Shown here: positions 9,412-18,930 of the stretch, piece after piece | Layout of the letters: the number at the start of each line of letters is the position of its first letter | Numbering within the stretch: position 1 is the stretch's first letter | Source of the DNA: Alteromonas macleodii ATCC 27126 | GTDB taxonomy: Bacteria; Pseudomonadota; Gammaproteobacteria; Enterobacterales; Alteromonadaceae | Assembly: GCF_000172635.2 (NCBI RefSeq) | Contig: NC_018632.1 | Coordinates: forward strand, 372,001-436,000 | Direction: 5' to 3' | DNA length: 64,000 nt | Program-made: the position numbers and the translations under genes | The notes under the pieces: model-generated | What the model was told of the DNA's origin: nothing | What the model saw: only the letters and a program-made list of their open reading frames with translations | Database searches by the model: none

Positions 9412-11580
9412 ATGTCAGATGGAACAACGCATAGCACGCCTTCTGGTAGCGACCGTGCTGCGTTACTTGAAAGGCGTTTAAAGCGAGAGCGAAATGCGAG
9501 AGAGCAAGCCGAAGCTTTGCTAAGAGAAAAGACGCAAAGTTTGTATGCTACGCTTCAAAAAAGCCAAAGTGCACAGAAAGATTTGGAACTTGCACTATGG
9601 GCGTCGCAGGAGTCTTTTTGGAATTGGGAGGCAGAGAATGACATTATGGAATTTCGCTCATTCTCACTACATTCTGAAAGTGTATCTACCTGGTCAGGCA
9701 CCTTAATTGAGCTTCTAGAGCGGGTACATGAGGACGATTTAGACGGTCTGCAGTTTCACTGGAGCATGGCGCTACACGGCAATCGTGACCGTATAGAGTT
9801 TTCTTTTCGCTTAAAGCTCGACAGCGATTTTCAGTGGGTAAGGCTGCGCGGGCGCGTGCTGAAGCGCGGAAAAGCGGGTGAAGCGCTTCATATTGTTGGC
9901 ACCACAAAAGACATTACTCAGCAGCGCAAAGCCGAACAATCGTTTCACTTGATGGCCTCTGCTTTTGCGAGCTCACGTGAGCCCATGTTAGTACTCTCAC
10001 CTGATCTTGTTATCACAGAATGTAACGATGCATATATTCAGCTGATTGCTGCGCCTTTCAAAGAGCAATGCATTGGTTTGGATTTCAACCAAATATTCAT
10101 TGCTGAGAAAGTCGATAAAGTGCAGTTGGCGCTTGATAAACAAATTCGCTTCGAGTCGAAAGTGAAGACGCAAAACGGTGAAATTAAGGTTGTCGATATC
10201 TCGGTGGCTTTGTTTGAGACCTACCAGCAAACGTCATCTTATTTGATTGCCACAATGCGCGACATCAGCGATAGAAAACGAAACGAAGCCAAACTACGTC
10301 AACTGGCATTGCACGATGAGTTAACTGGCCTTTCCAATCGCAATTCGCTGCGTGAGTCCATCTCCGGGTTAGTACAAAAAGAGCAGCACTTTATTTTGGT
10401 CTTTATTGATCTGGACGGGTTCAAAGCAATTAACGATAACGCAGGGCATGAAAGAGGGGATATTGAGCTTCAGCGCGTAGGAGCGCTCCTTACTGCCATA
10501 TTCGGCCCGATAGGGGAAGTCGGCAGGTGGGGTGGTGATGAGTTTATTGCCGTATTGCCTAATCAGAATGTTGAGGAAATTGCTGAACGCTCTGAGCGGC
10601 TTATCAGCCAGATAGAAGAAGACGCCATAACCGTAAAAACGTCGGAGCTTAGGCTGTCTGCCAGTATTGGCATTGCTGAATTTCCAGAACATAGTGATAA
10701 CCTAGAAAGCTTGGTGCAGTGTGCCGACGCCGCAATGTACCGTGCGAAAGAGCTGGGTAAAGGGCAAGCGTTTATTTACGAGTCAGGTCTCTATGAGAGC
10801 ATGACCCAGCAGGTCAGTATGGTGAATGACTTGCGCAGAACAGTAGAGAACCACCTTCTCGATTTCTATATTCAGGGTAAATATGATCTAAACGGTGAGT
10901 TAAAAGGCGGTGAAGTACTGTGTCGCTGGATTTCAGGCTTACACGGTGTTGTATCGCCGGCAGTGTTTATTCCCATAGCAGAAGAGCACAAGCTGGACAG
11001 CGCCATTGGTCTTCAAGCGCTGGAAGCGGCATGTGATTACATTTCAATAATGGAATCGCAGCAGGGTGACGCCATTCCTTTGTCTGTGAATATCAGTGCT
11101 AACCAGATGCTTGACCCAGAATTTCCAAATCAGGCAATGTCTATCTGTATGGATAATGATGTGTCTCCCGAATTTATTGAACTAGAGCTCACTGAGTCGG
11201 TCTTTATTCGCGATGAAAAATCAGCACTTAGAGCATTAAACACGTTGAGAGAGCATGGGTTTAGACTGTCTCTGGATGATTTTGGCAGTGGCTTTTCATC
11301 TCTTAGCTACTTGCGAAGTTTCCAGTTTGAAGTGGTTAAGGTGGATAAAAGCTTAATTCAGGGTATTCACCAAGATAGCAAAGCCAATGCGCTATTTAAT
11401 GGTCTGATAGCCATGTTAAAGAGTTTGCAAATAGATGTGGTGGCTGAAGGCGTAGAGTTGGAGTCTTATTTGCCTTTCATGGAGCAGGCCGACATTCAGC
11501 TAATGCAGGGGTTTTACTTTGATAAACCAATGCCTTACGATCAGTTCTTGGCAAGGCATACTACTGAGCCTAATCGGTAA
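9412..11580 (+). CDS. PAS-GGDEF-EAL c-di-GMP enzyme, H-NOX partner
   Basis: A 722-residue soluble protein. Order: N-terminal coiled coil (about 15-60), two PAS-like domains (about 60-285, the first ending in GTTKDITQQRKAE), GGDEF domain with intact GGDEF at 374-378, and EAL domain. The EAL signature reads EVL at 501-503, a permitted variant; downstream catalytic residues are intact (VNISANQ, LELTES, LDDFGSGFSSL with D622/D623, VDKS, AEGVE). No RxxD inhibitory site is seen five residues before GGDEF. Both synthesis and hydrolysis of c-di-GMP look possible. It is in one transcription unit with H-NOX and is closed by a strong hairpin at 11602-11627. No transmembrane helix is evident. Confidence 0.93.
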   Translation: MSDGTTHSTPSGSDRAALLERRLKRERNAREQAEALLREKTQSLYATLQKSQSAQKDLELALWASQESFWNWEAENDIMEFRSFSLHSESVSTWSGTLIELLERVHEDDLDGLQFHWSMALHGNRDRIEFSFRLKLDSDFQWVRLRGRVLKRGKAGEALHIVGTTKDITQQRKAEQSFHLMASAFASSREPMLVLSPDLVITECNDAYIQLIAAPFKEQCIGLDFNQIFIAEKVDKVQLALDKQIRFESKVKTQNGEIKVVDISVALFETYQQTSSYLIATMRDISDRKRNEAKLRQLALHDELTGLSNRNSLRESISGLVQKEQHFILVFIDLDGFKAINDNAGHERGDIELQRVGALLTAIFGPIGEVGRWGGDEFIAVLPNQNVEEIAERSERLISQIEEDAITVKTSELRLSASIGIAEFPEHSDNLESLVQCADAAMYRAKELGKGQAFIYESGLYESMTQQVSMVNDLRRTVENHLLDFYIQGKYDLNGELKGGEVLCRWISGLHGVVSPAVFIPIAEEHKLDSAIGLQALEAACDYISIMESQQGDAIPLSVNISANQMLDPEFPNQAMSICMDNDVSPEFIELELTESVFIRDEKSALRALNTLREHGFRLSLDDFGSGFSSLSYLRSFQFEVVKVDKSLIQGIHQDSKANALFNGLIAMLKSLQIDVVAEGVELESYLPFMEQADIQLMQGFYFDKPMPYDQFLARHTTEPNR

Positions 11581-11601
11581 TGTCTTCAGCTAAGCATAAA
11601 C

Positions 11602-11627
11602 AAAAAAAGCCCTATCGGGCTTTTTTT
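11602..11627. terminator. Bidirectional intrinsic terminator
   Basis: An A-tract, the stem AGCCC-tat?-GGGCT and a T-tract form a short hairpin flanked on both sides, so it can stop transcription from the H-NOX/GGDEF-EAL unit on the plus strand and from the converging DUF1338 gene on the minus strand. Confidence 0.85.
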
Positions 11628-11645
11628 AATGACTAAGCAAGCTCG

Positions 11646-12452
11646 TTACTTAGCATTGGTGCTTTCAAAGATTTTATCTGCCGATGCGGCAACAAAGCCT
11701 TTGTAAAGCTTACCATCAGGCATTTCATAACGCTGTGCAAATTCGTAGAAGCAGCTTGGAATTGCCACAGTTTCGTCGCTAAACGCTACGTCAGCACGGT
11801 CAGCCATCGTTGAAGATTGCGCTAAAAATACGTCTGGACCACCTTTAATTTCGCCGCCAGAGGTGTTTAGCACAAAGCCTGCTTCTTTAAGCAATGTGTT
11901 TACGTCGGTAAGCTCGTCAGTACGGGTTAAGTGATTAACACTTACTGTAAAGTGGTTAGCACGGAAGCCCCATGCCGCCATCCACGCCGCGTATTCTGAT
12001 TCGCTAAGCAGTGTGTCGTATTCTGCTTTAGTAACGTCCCAATGCTTACCCGAGTACAAGAAGTTATCTGCATCCACTACAGACTCAGGCATTTGATCAA
12101 CCATCTTCTTGATAATTGCTTGAGCAGTTTCAGAAAGCTCATTTACACGAAGCTCACTAATAAATACTTTTGGTTTAGTATCGTCAGGGTGCTCGAAATG
12201 CTTTGCAGTAAGCTTTTTCGCTTCAAAGTCATAGTCGCCTTTAGCTTCATAACCCAATGCTAAGAAGTGCGCAGCAAGCTTGTCTAAGCGGGTTTTATCA
12301 AGAGCAAAAGTTCGAAAAGCTACATGGTCGTTAACGATGTCGTTCGTGTTTTCTTCACCCGCCAAAAGTGCATGAATTTTATGCGCTGAGGGAGTGATGG
12401 TAACGTAATCGTCCCACATGTTGCTAAACAACGTATCGATGTTGCTATGCAT
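11646..12452 (-). CDS. DUF1338 protein (2-oxoadipate dioxygenase/decarboxylase-like)
   Basis: A 268-residue protein of the DUF1338 family, which includes the metal-dependent HglS/YdcJ enzymes acting on 2-oxo acids. Likely metal and substrate residues are in NDHVAFRTF near residue 42, RANHFTVSVNHL and FISELRV. It is the last gene of the minus-strand ast block, separated from astD by about 117 bases that contain a GC-rich hairpin. Such genes commonly sit beside astA/astD in Shewanella and Alteromonas relatives, which suggests a role in arginine or related amino acid breakdown; the true substrate is not shown by the sequence. An AAAGGA ribosome site precedes the start. Confidence 0.88.
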   Translation of the reverse strand: MHSNIDTLFSNMWDDYVTITPSAHKIHALLAGEENTNDIVNDHVAFRTFALDKTRLDKLAAHFLALGYEAKGDYDFEAKKLTAKHFEHPDDTKPKVFISELRVNELSETAQAIIKKMVDQMPESVVDADNFLYSGKHWDVTKAEYDTLLSESEYAAWMAAWGFRANHFTVSVNHLTRTDELTDVNTLLKEAGFVLNTSGGEIKGGPDVFLAQSSTMADRADVAFSDETVAIPSCFYEFAQRYEMPDGKLYKGFVAASADKIFESTNAK

Positions 12453-12520
12453 GGTGGTAGGGTCCTTTCTGTCGTTGACTATTTTTAAACGAATAGTTCG
12501 TATAGGGTTGGTACTAAACT

Positions 12521-12550
12521 GGCCGACACAAAAATCGTGTCGGCCTTTTT
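12521..12550. terminator. Hairpin between astD and the DUF1338 gene
   Basis: Nine-base perfect arms (GGCCGACAC and GTGTCGGCC) enclose a 7-nt loop. On the plus strand five T follow the stem; on the minus strand, the direction of the ast genes, the following bases are AGTTT. It may act as a partial terminator or an mRNA stabiliser that sets DUF1338 expression below that of astD. Confidence 0.6.
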
Positions 12551-12569
12551 GTAACGTGAAAAGCTTGAG

Positions 12570-14039
12570 TTACATCGACAAGCCTGGGCTTAATTTGCCC
12601 GGCATAATAACTTTATCAAGCTCAACTGAAGCAACTGGGTACGCACAGTAGTCGGCTGCATAAAACGCACTTGCTCTGTGGTTACCGCTGTCGCCCACGC
12701 CACCAAATGGCGCTGCGCTGCTTGCACCTGTAATAGGTCTATTCCAGTTTACGATGCCCGCGCGAATGCGTGCGAAGAAGTAGCGATAATCTTCTTCGTT
12801 GTCGCCTAGAAGACCTGCTGATAAGCCAAAGCTGGTGTTATTCGCTTCTGCGATAGCTGCGTCAAAATCGCTGTAACGAATCACTTTAAGTAGTGGACCA
12901 AAGTGTTCTTCGTCAGGCAGTGAAGCAAGCATGTCAGTCACATCAATGATGCCAGGAGTAGCAAAACCTTTGTTCTCGTCTTTTTGTTCAAGGCGAACCA
13001 GTACTTTACCACCAAGGTTTTCAAGCTCTTGCTGTGCTTTTACCATCAGTGCAGCGGCATTGCTTGAGATCATTGCGCCCATAAATGGTTGATCTTCAGC
13101 GTCATAATCACCCACCTTAATATTCTTGGTCACTTCGATTAAGCGAGCAAGGATTGCATCACCCTGTGCATCGGCTGGTAAGAATAGGCGACGTGCACAC
13201 GTACAGCGCTGACCGGACGTAATGAAAGCAGACTGAACGATGTCATGTACAGCAGCATCAACATCAGCCACATCTTTAACAATGAGTGGGTTGTTACCAC
13301 CCATTTCAAGAGCCAAAATTTTACCTGGGTGACCTGCGAACTGCTCGTGCAAGATTTTTCCTGTGCGTGAGCTACCCGTAAAGAAAAGACCATCGATATC
13401 GTTATGCGACGCCAAAGCCTTACCTGTTTCAACTTCACCTTGTACTAGGTTGAGTACACCCGCTGGCAGGCCAGCAGCATCCCATAGCTTCACCATTTCT
13501 TGTGCAACCATAGGCGTCAAATCGCTTGGTTTAAACACAACTGTGTTACCTGCAATAAGGGCTGGAACAATGTGTCCGTTTGGCAGGTGGCCAGGGAAGT
13601 TGTATGGGCCAAATACAGCAACAACGCCGTGAGGCTTGTGTCGAATGAAGGCTTTACCTACAGGCATTGGGTTTTCAACGTTACCCGTGCGTTCAAAATA
13701 GGCTTTTTCAGAAATACCAATTTTGCCCATCATGGCGCCAACTTCAGTGGCAGTTTCCCATTCTGGCTTACCCGTTTCTTTAGCCATAACTTTGGCAAGG
13801 TGCGCTTTAGCTTCTTCTAGTTTAGTGCCATAAACCTTAATAATCTCAAGACGCTCTTCAACGGTTTTCATGCTCCATGCTGGAAGTGCAGCACGAGCAG
13901 CGTTAATTGCGTCATCAATTTGAGAGGCTGTCGCAGACTTACCTTCCCAAATCACTTCGTTTTTTGCAGGGTCAATTGACGCTAAGTCATGACCTTGTCC
14001 GGCAACCCATTCACCGTTGATAAAATGTGTATGTAGCAT
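12570..14039 (-). CDS. astD: N-succinylglutamate 5-semialdehyde dehydrogenase
   Basis: The fourth enzyme of the arginine succinyltransferase pathway; it oxidises succinylglutamate semialdehyde to succinylglutamate with NAD+. The 489-residue protein matches the family in length and shows the catalytic Cys in [10 protein letters not shown], the general-base Glu in [10 protein letters not shown] and an [11 protein letters not shown]-binding segment. I chose ATG at 14039 instead of the in-frame start 66 bases upstream (14105): an AAAGGA ribosome site lies 8 bases before it, the longer version would overlap astA, and the family begins right at this methionine. It follows astA by 13 bases in the same operon. 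Confidence 0.95.
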   Translation of the reverse strand: MLHTHFINGEWVAGQGHDLASIDPAKNEVIWEGKSATASQIDDAINAARAALPAWSMKTVEERLEIIKVYGTKLEEAKAHLAKVMAKETGKPEWETATEVGAMMGKIGISEKAYFERTGNVENPMPVGKAFIRHKPHGVVAVFGPYNFPGHLPNGHIVPALIAGNTVVFKPSDLTPMVAQEMVKLWDAAGLPAGVLNLVQGEVETGKALASHNDIDGLFFTGSSRTGKILHEQFAGHPGKILALEMGGNNPLIVKDVADVDAAVHDIVQSAFITSGQRCTCARRLFLPADAQGDAILARLIEVTKNIKVGDYDAEDQPFMGAMISSNAAALMVKAQQELENLGGKVLVRLEQKDENKGFATPGIIDVTDMLASLPDEEHFGPLLKVIRYSDFDAAIAEANNTSFGLSAGLLGDNEEDYRYFFARIRAGIVNWNRPITGASSAAPFGGVGDSGNHRASAFYAADYCAYPVASVELDKVIMPGKLSPGLSM

Positions 14040-14052
14040 AGTGGGTGTCCTT

Positions 14053-15090
14053 TTAATCTCTGAATGTAACGGGGGCGAAGCGTACGTGCTCTCCCTCTTT
14101 GACATTCAATGCAGCAGCGGCTTGGCGAGATAGTACGGCAACTTGCTTTTCTTCGCTTACCGTCATCTCGGTGGCAACTGCACGAAAATCAGATACTGAT
14201 GTGTTAATGATGTAGTGCGTTTGCCCTTGGGCAGCAGCGCTATCGTCAATCACTACAGGCAGTTTTAAACTCGACTGAGCCGTGCGGATGTGGCTTAAGT
14301 TTGCTTCTACCGTCGGGCCTGCGTCGAAAATGTCTACATAGCCGCGGCAAGAAAAGCCTTCTTCTTCAAGAAGCTGAAGAGCAGGGCGTGTTTTGTCATG
14401 AACTTCGCCAATGACTTCTTGCGCTTCTTTGCTAAGCAGATTTACGTATATCGGGTACTTCGGCATAAGTTCAGCAATAAACACTTTATTACCAATGCCT
14501 GTTAAGTAGTCGGCAGTAGGAAAATCCATTGAAAAGAAATGGGTTTCCAACCACTCCCAAAATGGTGAGCGTCCTTCTTCGTCACTCACACCACGCATTT
14601 CAGCAATAACTGTCTCTGAGAAGCGTTCACGGTGCTCCATCATGAACAAGAATCGAACCTTTGAAAGGAAGCGGCCGTTTATGCCGCCGCGGGCTTGTTC
14701 GCGAAGAAACAGCGTACATATTTCAGTAACACCGGTGTAGTCATTACAAAACGTTAGAATGTCTACCGTGTTGTGAATGTTAAGCTCGCGCGAGGCGTGC
14801 ACTACTTTGCTTAGGTGGTAATGATAGAACGCATCGTCTATACCAACAGCCGCTTCAATACCTGTTGTTCCCACTACCTGTCCGGTAGTGGTATCTTCCA
14901 TTACAAACAAGTATGACTCATCGCCAGGTTCGGTTACGTTTGGTTTGTTAAACGCAGTTTCTGCACGATCAATTTTACGCTGCAGCAACTCGTCGTTGAC
15001 AGGTAAAGACGTAAAGCCAATACCTGATTCAACGGCGATTTCTTTAAGCGCGTTATAGTCGGCCTTCGTGATAGGGCGAATGATATTCAT
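14053..15090 (-). CDS. astA: Arginine N-succinyltransferase
   Basis: First enzyme of the AST pathway; it moves succinyl from succinyl-CoA to the alpha-amino group of arginine. The 345-residue protein has the family N-terminus ([17 protein letters not shown]), the [22 protein letters not shown] core and the FDAGPTVEA segment. It sits 20 bases after the aminotransferase gene and 13 bases before astD. astB and astE are not in the window, so the pathway must be completed elsewhere. Confidence 0.96.
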   Translation of the reverse strand: MNIIRPITKADYNALKEIAVESGIGFTSLPVNDELLQRKIDRAETAFNKPNVTEPGDESYLFVMEDTTTGQVVGTTGIEAAVGIDDAFYHYHLSKVVHASRELNIHNTVDILTFCNDYTGVTEICTLFLREQARGGINGRFLSKVRFLFMMEHRERFSETVIAEMRGVSDEEGRSPFWEWLETHFFSMDFPTADYLTGIGNKVFIAELMPKYPIYVNLLSKEAQEVIGEVHDKTRPALQLLEEEGFSCRGYVDIFDAGPTVEANLSHIRTAQSSLKLPVVIDDSAAAQGQTHYIINTSVSDFRAVATEMTVSEEKQVAVLSRQAAAALNVKEGEHVRFAPVTFRD

Positions 15091-15110
15091 GTTCGCTACT
15101 CGTGTTGTAA

Positions 15111-16319
15111 TTATTCGGCGTTTACAACGGCAGCAACGGCGCGTTCAAAACGTGCAAGACCTTCTTTGATGTCTTCATCAGGAATAACCAGTGAAGGCGC
15201 AAAACGAATAACGTTCATGCCAGCAACAAGACACATAAGGTTCTCTTTCGTTGCAGCCATCATGAAGTCACGTGCACGGCCTTGGTATTTCTCATTCAAC
15301 GCACAACCCAACAGCATGCCTTGACCACGTACTTCTTCAAATACGTTGTACTTTTCATTGATAGCACCTAGTAGTTCACGGAATAGGGCTTCTTTCTTAA
15401 GTACACCTTCAAGCACTTCTGGCTGGTTCACGATATCTAACGCTTTTTCCGCAACAGCACAGGCTAGTGGGTTACCACCGTAAGTACTACCGTGGGTACC
15501 TGGCTTAAGGTGTGCAGCGACGTCTGCTGTGGTAAGCATGGCACCAATTGGAAAGCCGCCACCAAGAGATTTTGCGGTTGTTAGGATATCAGGTGTTACG
15601 CCAAGACCCATGTAGGCATAAAGGTGACCAGTACGACCAACACCCGACTGAACTTCGTCAAAAATAAGTAATGCGTTGTGCTTGTCACAAAGCTCGCGAA
15701 CGCCTTTTACGAAATCTGCATCAGGTGGAATAATACCGCCTTCACCCTGAAGCGGTTCCATCATTACCGCGCAGGTTTTGTCAGAAATTAGCGCTTCAAA
15801 GGCAGCTAAATCGTTGTAGTCACAGTGGTCAACAGCGCCTGGCTTAGGACCAAAACCGTCAGAGTAAGCAGCTTGACCGCCTACTGTTACGGTAAAGAAG
15901 GTACGGCCGTGGAAACCTTTGTTGAAAGCGATGATTTGGTTTTTGTCTTCACCGTGCTTGTCCAGCGCCCAGCGACGAGCTAGCTTCAATGCTGCTTCGT
16001 TCGCTTCTGCGCCTGAGTTTGCGAAGTAAACTTTATCTGAAAACGTTGCGTCATTTAGCTTTTTAGCTAAACGAAGGGCTGGCTCGTTAGTGAAAACGTT
16101 GCTTAAGTGCCAAAGCTTGCTGCCTTGTTCATTAAGAGCTTTCACAAGCTCTGGGTGACAGTGACCTAAAACGTTAACTGCAATACCGCCTGCAAAGTCG
16201 ATGTACTCAGCTCCATCTTGATCCCATACGCGTGAACCTTCACCTCGAACAGGTACCATACCTGCCGGGTTATAGTTAGGAACCATTACATCATCAAATG
16301 TAGCGCGAGTTACGTTCAT
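15111..16319 (-). CDS. astC: Succinylornithine/acetylornithine aminotransferase (class III)
   Basis: A PLP enzyme of 402 residues that transaminates N2-succinylornithine in arginine breakdown and, in close relatives, N2-acetylornithine in arginine synthesis (ArgD/ArgM type). The PLP lysine is in [13 protein letters not shown], the phosphate and cofactor-binding [11 protein letters not shown] is present, and SGAEANE marks the N-terminal core. ATG at 16319 is preferred over the one nine codons upstream because a GAGGT ribosome site lies directly before it. As the only ArgD-type gene in this window it may serve both pathways; the name astC follows its operon position. Confidence 0.92.
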   Translation of the reverse strand: MNVTRATFDDVMVPNYNPAGMVPVRGEGSRVWDQDGAEYIDFAGGIAVNVLGHCHPELVKALNEQGSKLWHLSNVFTNEPALRLAKKLNDATFSDKVYFANSGAEANEAALKLARRWALDKHGEDKNQIIAFNKGFHGRTFFTVTVGGQAAYSDGFGPKPGAVDHCDYNDLAAFEALISDKTCAVMMEPLQGEGGIIPPDADFVKGVRELCDKHNALLIFDEVQSGVGRTGHLYAYMGLGVTPDILTTAKSLGGGFPIGAMLTTADVAAHLKPGTHGSTYGGNPLACAVAEKALDIVNQPEVLEGVLKKEALFRELLGAINEKYNVFEEVRGQGMLLGCALNEKYQGRARDFMMAATKENLMCLVAGMNVIRFAPSLVIPDEDIKEGLARFERAVAAVVNAE

Positions 16320-16781
16320 CTTTGTTACCTCTGCGTTGGGCGCCAATCACACAGTGTGATTTGGCTTATCGAATCTATGAGCACATTTTAGTACTACTTT
16401 GGTCGATAAGCGTTAATTGGGCGCGTAAAAACTAATCGGATTTGTTCAACAGTATGCCATTTTTTTTAACATTTGTCTTCTATGCAAAAGGCTGCAGCCC
16501 TTTATTTATAAGGACTGTGGCTTAATTTGCAGGAAAAGTGAATAACTATTAACTACTGGGCTATATCAATTGGTAATAATCAATTTTTGCGCTGAGAAAA
16601 GGGCTACATACGGGTTTTAATGCACTGTGAGGCAATAAGAAAGGGGGGATAGGACTGGAAGCCTTACCTGTTTAATGTAGCTAAAAACGGGCAAGGCATT
16701 GAGCAAGCGTCAATAATTTGGGGCATCATGCACATGAAATGAAAAAGGTGCATAACGAGTGCATGAATATCCACTAAAAAA
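16320..16781. other. Long intergenic region upstream of the ast operon
   Basis: About 460 bases between the ast operon start and the end of the HDOD gene. It holds an imperfect palindrome centred near 16355 (CACACAGTGTG core) close to the astC start, an ARG-box-like site at 16539-16552 and AT-rich sequence. The ast promoter must be here, on the minus strand. I see no ORF worth calling. Confidence 0.6.
16539..16552. promoter_or_regulatory. ARG-box-like site (ArgR) upstream of the ast operon
   Basis: TGAATAACTATTAA matches the ArgR half-site pattern TGAAT-N4-ATTCA with one mismatch in the arms. ArgR controls ast genes in enteric bacteria and related genera, so control here is plausible. A second box at the usual 21-bp spacing is weak, so this rests on one good match. 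Confidence 0.45.
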
Positions 16782-18002
16782 TTAATGATTCTCTTCGTTT
16801 TTCACCAAAGGAAGGGTGAAAATATCAATGGTTTTGAGTTTTTCGAGTGCACCTGCAGGGTAGCGTTGCTCCATGAAAAGCGGCTTTACTTCTTTCATTT
16901 CAACAAGCTTTAACTGATGTAACATCCGAATTTGTGTGTAGGTTCGGGCTTGATGAAGTACCTTACTGAGTGTTTTAGGCTGTGCGGGTACTTTATCGGC
17001 ACACGCTCGCATAGGTTCTGCAATAGGCAAGCGCATTAAATGCATCCACTCCAGAATATCCGCGCTGACTGCATCTGCGAATTCTTGCTGTAGAGCAATA
17101 AGGTGGTTGGCTGAAGGAGCCACTTTGAGTAGCGCTTCATGTCGCTTTTGCTCTTTGTCTTTCTGGCATTCTTGCAACAGATGTAGCTGAATTTTATCGA
17201 ACAGTTTGAAGTAAAGTCTTGTTACGACACAACGCCCCAAATTACTAAGCATCGCAAGGGTATAAGCCTGGTTTTTGTTTAAATCCGTAAGTGCTGCAAG
17301 GCGTTTCGCCGTTATGGCAACGCCAGTTGTATAAGGCGTAAGCTTTTGTTTAATTAGCGGGTAAGGGTCGGTAATCTGAGGCATAGCACGCTTTAAGATG
17401 AGCGACGGTATCAATGTGCGTAGGTTTTCAATACCCAAAAAGCTCAATGCTGTGCGCAGTGTCTCTACAACAATGATACGCCCACGGGAGTCTTTGCGTC
17501 TAAATTGTGGAGTATTCACCACAACGATCAGTTCATCATAAAGCCATGGCATGGTTGCGGCGATTGGCTCTAGTTTCGAAACCGAGCATGCTTTCACGGA
17601 AAGTGCATCAAGAAGCTCGCCGATATTTTCGGGCAAGTTAAGTACGTTTTGAACGAGCTCGTCGGTATAGCTTAGCTGCTCTGTTAATTCACCTAGAAGG
17701 ATCTCGTGAAGATGGTGACTCACTGATTCAAGGTATGACGCTTCGGTTTTCTCTTGAAGGCGCTTGTTTTCAATCGCCACTTTTTCAACGTGCAGTAGCA
17801 GCCTGCGCGCATCACCTTGCTCCGATTGCTCGAAGCTTACTTCTCCCACCTTGCGCCTTCCTAGCATTTCCAGCACTCGCTCTGGCGATATGATCATATT
17901 TTCAAAACGATCATCTATCGTGGGCGGTGTGGTTGCCCCCATTGTCATATTAAAAGCACTCCTGCTCATAACTTTTTGGTGAACGGCAATATTATCGTAC
18001 AT
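16782..18002 (-). CDS. HDOD-domain signalling protein
   Basis: A 406-residue cytoplasmic protein with an HDOD-like helical domain from about residue 115 to 320: ENIGELLDALS, VVETLRTALSFLGIENLRTLI, and TLAMLSNLGRCVVTRLYF where HD residues would sit in active phosphodiesterases. HDOD proteins lack the full HD catalytic set and serve as regulatory or scaffold modules. It stands alone on the minus strand upstream of the ast block, with no partner sensor domain visible. Function is unknown beyond the domain. Confidence 0.75.
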   Translation of the reverse strand: MYDNIAVHQKVMSRSAFNMTMGATTPPTIDDRFENMIISPERVLEMLGRRKVGEVSFEQSEQGDARRLLLHVEKVAIENKRLQEKTEASYLESVSHHLHEILLGELTEQLSYTDELVQNVLNLPENIGELLDALSVKACSVSKLEPIAATMPWLYDELIVVVNTPQFRRKDSRGRIIVVETLRTALSFLGIENLRTLIPSLILKRAMPQITDPYPLIKQKLTPYTTGVAITAKRLAALTDLNKNQAYTLAMLSNLGRCVVTRLYFKLFDKIQLHLLQECQKDKEQKRHEALLKVAPSANHLIALQQEFADAVSADILEWMHLMRLPIAEPMRACADKVPAQPKTLSKVLHQARTYTQIRMLHQLKLVEMKEVKPLFMEQRYPAGALEKLKTIDIFTLPLVKNEENH

Positions 18003-18245
18003 CAGGGGCCTTTATTACTTTCGCTACGGTAATGATGAAAATGGTAGCTACTGCTTGAAAGCAAGCCTTATTTACCCTGCAACTGTTGATATTGCGTGTG
18101 CGATGCTTCGTATAATCTTTATTCAGCGCATTGGCTAAAACGAATTATGAAAAGTTAAACGAAAAATCAGTGAATTGCGAGTAATTCTGGCCTTCAAGCG
18201 TAACCTTTTACACTATAAAGGCGTATCGGCATCAAACTCGTATAC

Positions 18246-18830
18246 TTAAATTGATTTAAACTGAAGAAATGCATCCAGTACGCTATGACCGTGTTCGGTA
18301 AGCAGTGACTCGGGGTGGTACTGCACGCCCCAAATAGGGTGATGATTATGGGAAATTGCCATGATTTCCTTTGTGCCCTTTGCGGTTTCACACCATGCAT
18401 CAACACTCAGTGAGGCAGGTAGCGATGCGGGATCTAAAACCAATGAGTGGTAGCGCGTCACGTTAAACGGGTTAGGTAAGCCTTTGAACAGGCCACTGTT
18501 GCGGTGTGTTAGGGGTGAAACTTTTCCATGCTTAATCTCTTGTGCACCTACTACCTTGGCACCAAACACTTGACCTATAGCTTGATGACCCAGGCATACA
18601 CCTAAAATAGGAATCTTGCCTGCAAAATGTTCAATCGCAGATAAGCTGATACCCGCTTCGTTAGGCGTGCATGGTCCCGGTGAAATAACTAACTGTGAAG
18701 GCGCTAAGCGAGATATGTCGTCTAAGGTCAGTGCGTTATTTCGCACCACTTCAACGTCGACGCTGAGCTCAGTGAAATACCGAGCGAGGTTATGAGTGAA
18801 CGAATCGAAGTTATCAATTAACAGCAACAC
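18246..18830 (-). CDS. pabA: Aminodeoxychorismate/anthranilate synthase glutamine amidotransferase
   Basis: A class I glutamine amidotransferase subunit of 194 residues that supplies ammonia to the chorismate-using partner (PabB or TrpE). The catalytic triad is visible: nucleophile Cys in GVCLGHQ and the His-Glu pair in VQYHPESLL; the start LLLIDNFDSFTHNL is typical. Sequence alone does not separate PabA from TrpG. The lack of trp genes nearby and the position after trpS and before the ast genes, as in Shewanella, favour pabA. Confidence 0.9.
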   Translation of the reverse strand: MLLLIDNFDSFTHNLARYFTELSVDVEVVRNNALTLDDISRLAPSQLVISPGPCTPNEAGISLSAIEHFAGKIPILGVCLGHQAIGQVFGAKVVGAQEIKHGKVSPLTHRNSGLFKGLPNPFNVTRYHSLVLDPASLPASLSVDAWCETAKGTKEIMAISHNHHPIWGVQYHPESLLTEHGHSVLDAFLQFKSI

Positions 18831-18872
18831 AGCAGTGCTAGTCCTTGGTATTTCTAAGTTGCGAAGGTTTTA

Positions 18873-18903
18873 GCCATGAAGGATTAAATGAACCCTTCAT
18901 GGC
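18873..18903. terminator. Hairpin between trpS and pabA
   Basis: Ten-base arms (GCCATGAAGG and CCTTCATGGC) flank an 11-nt loop just after trpS. No U-run follows on the minus strand, so it is a weak terminator candidate or a processing site. Confidence 0.4.
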
Positions 18904-18930
18904 GTGTAGCAAGATGTTGGAATTCGGCTG

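Noticed and set aside
10369..10692. 107-codon minus-strand frame in the GGDEF region
   Set aside because: Antisense to the intact GGDEF domain; no independent support.
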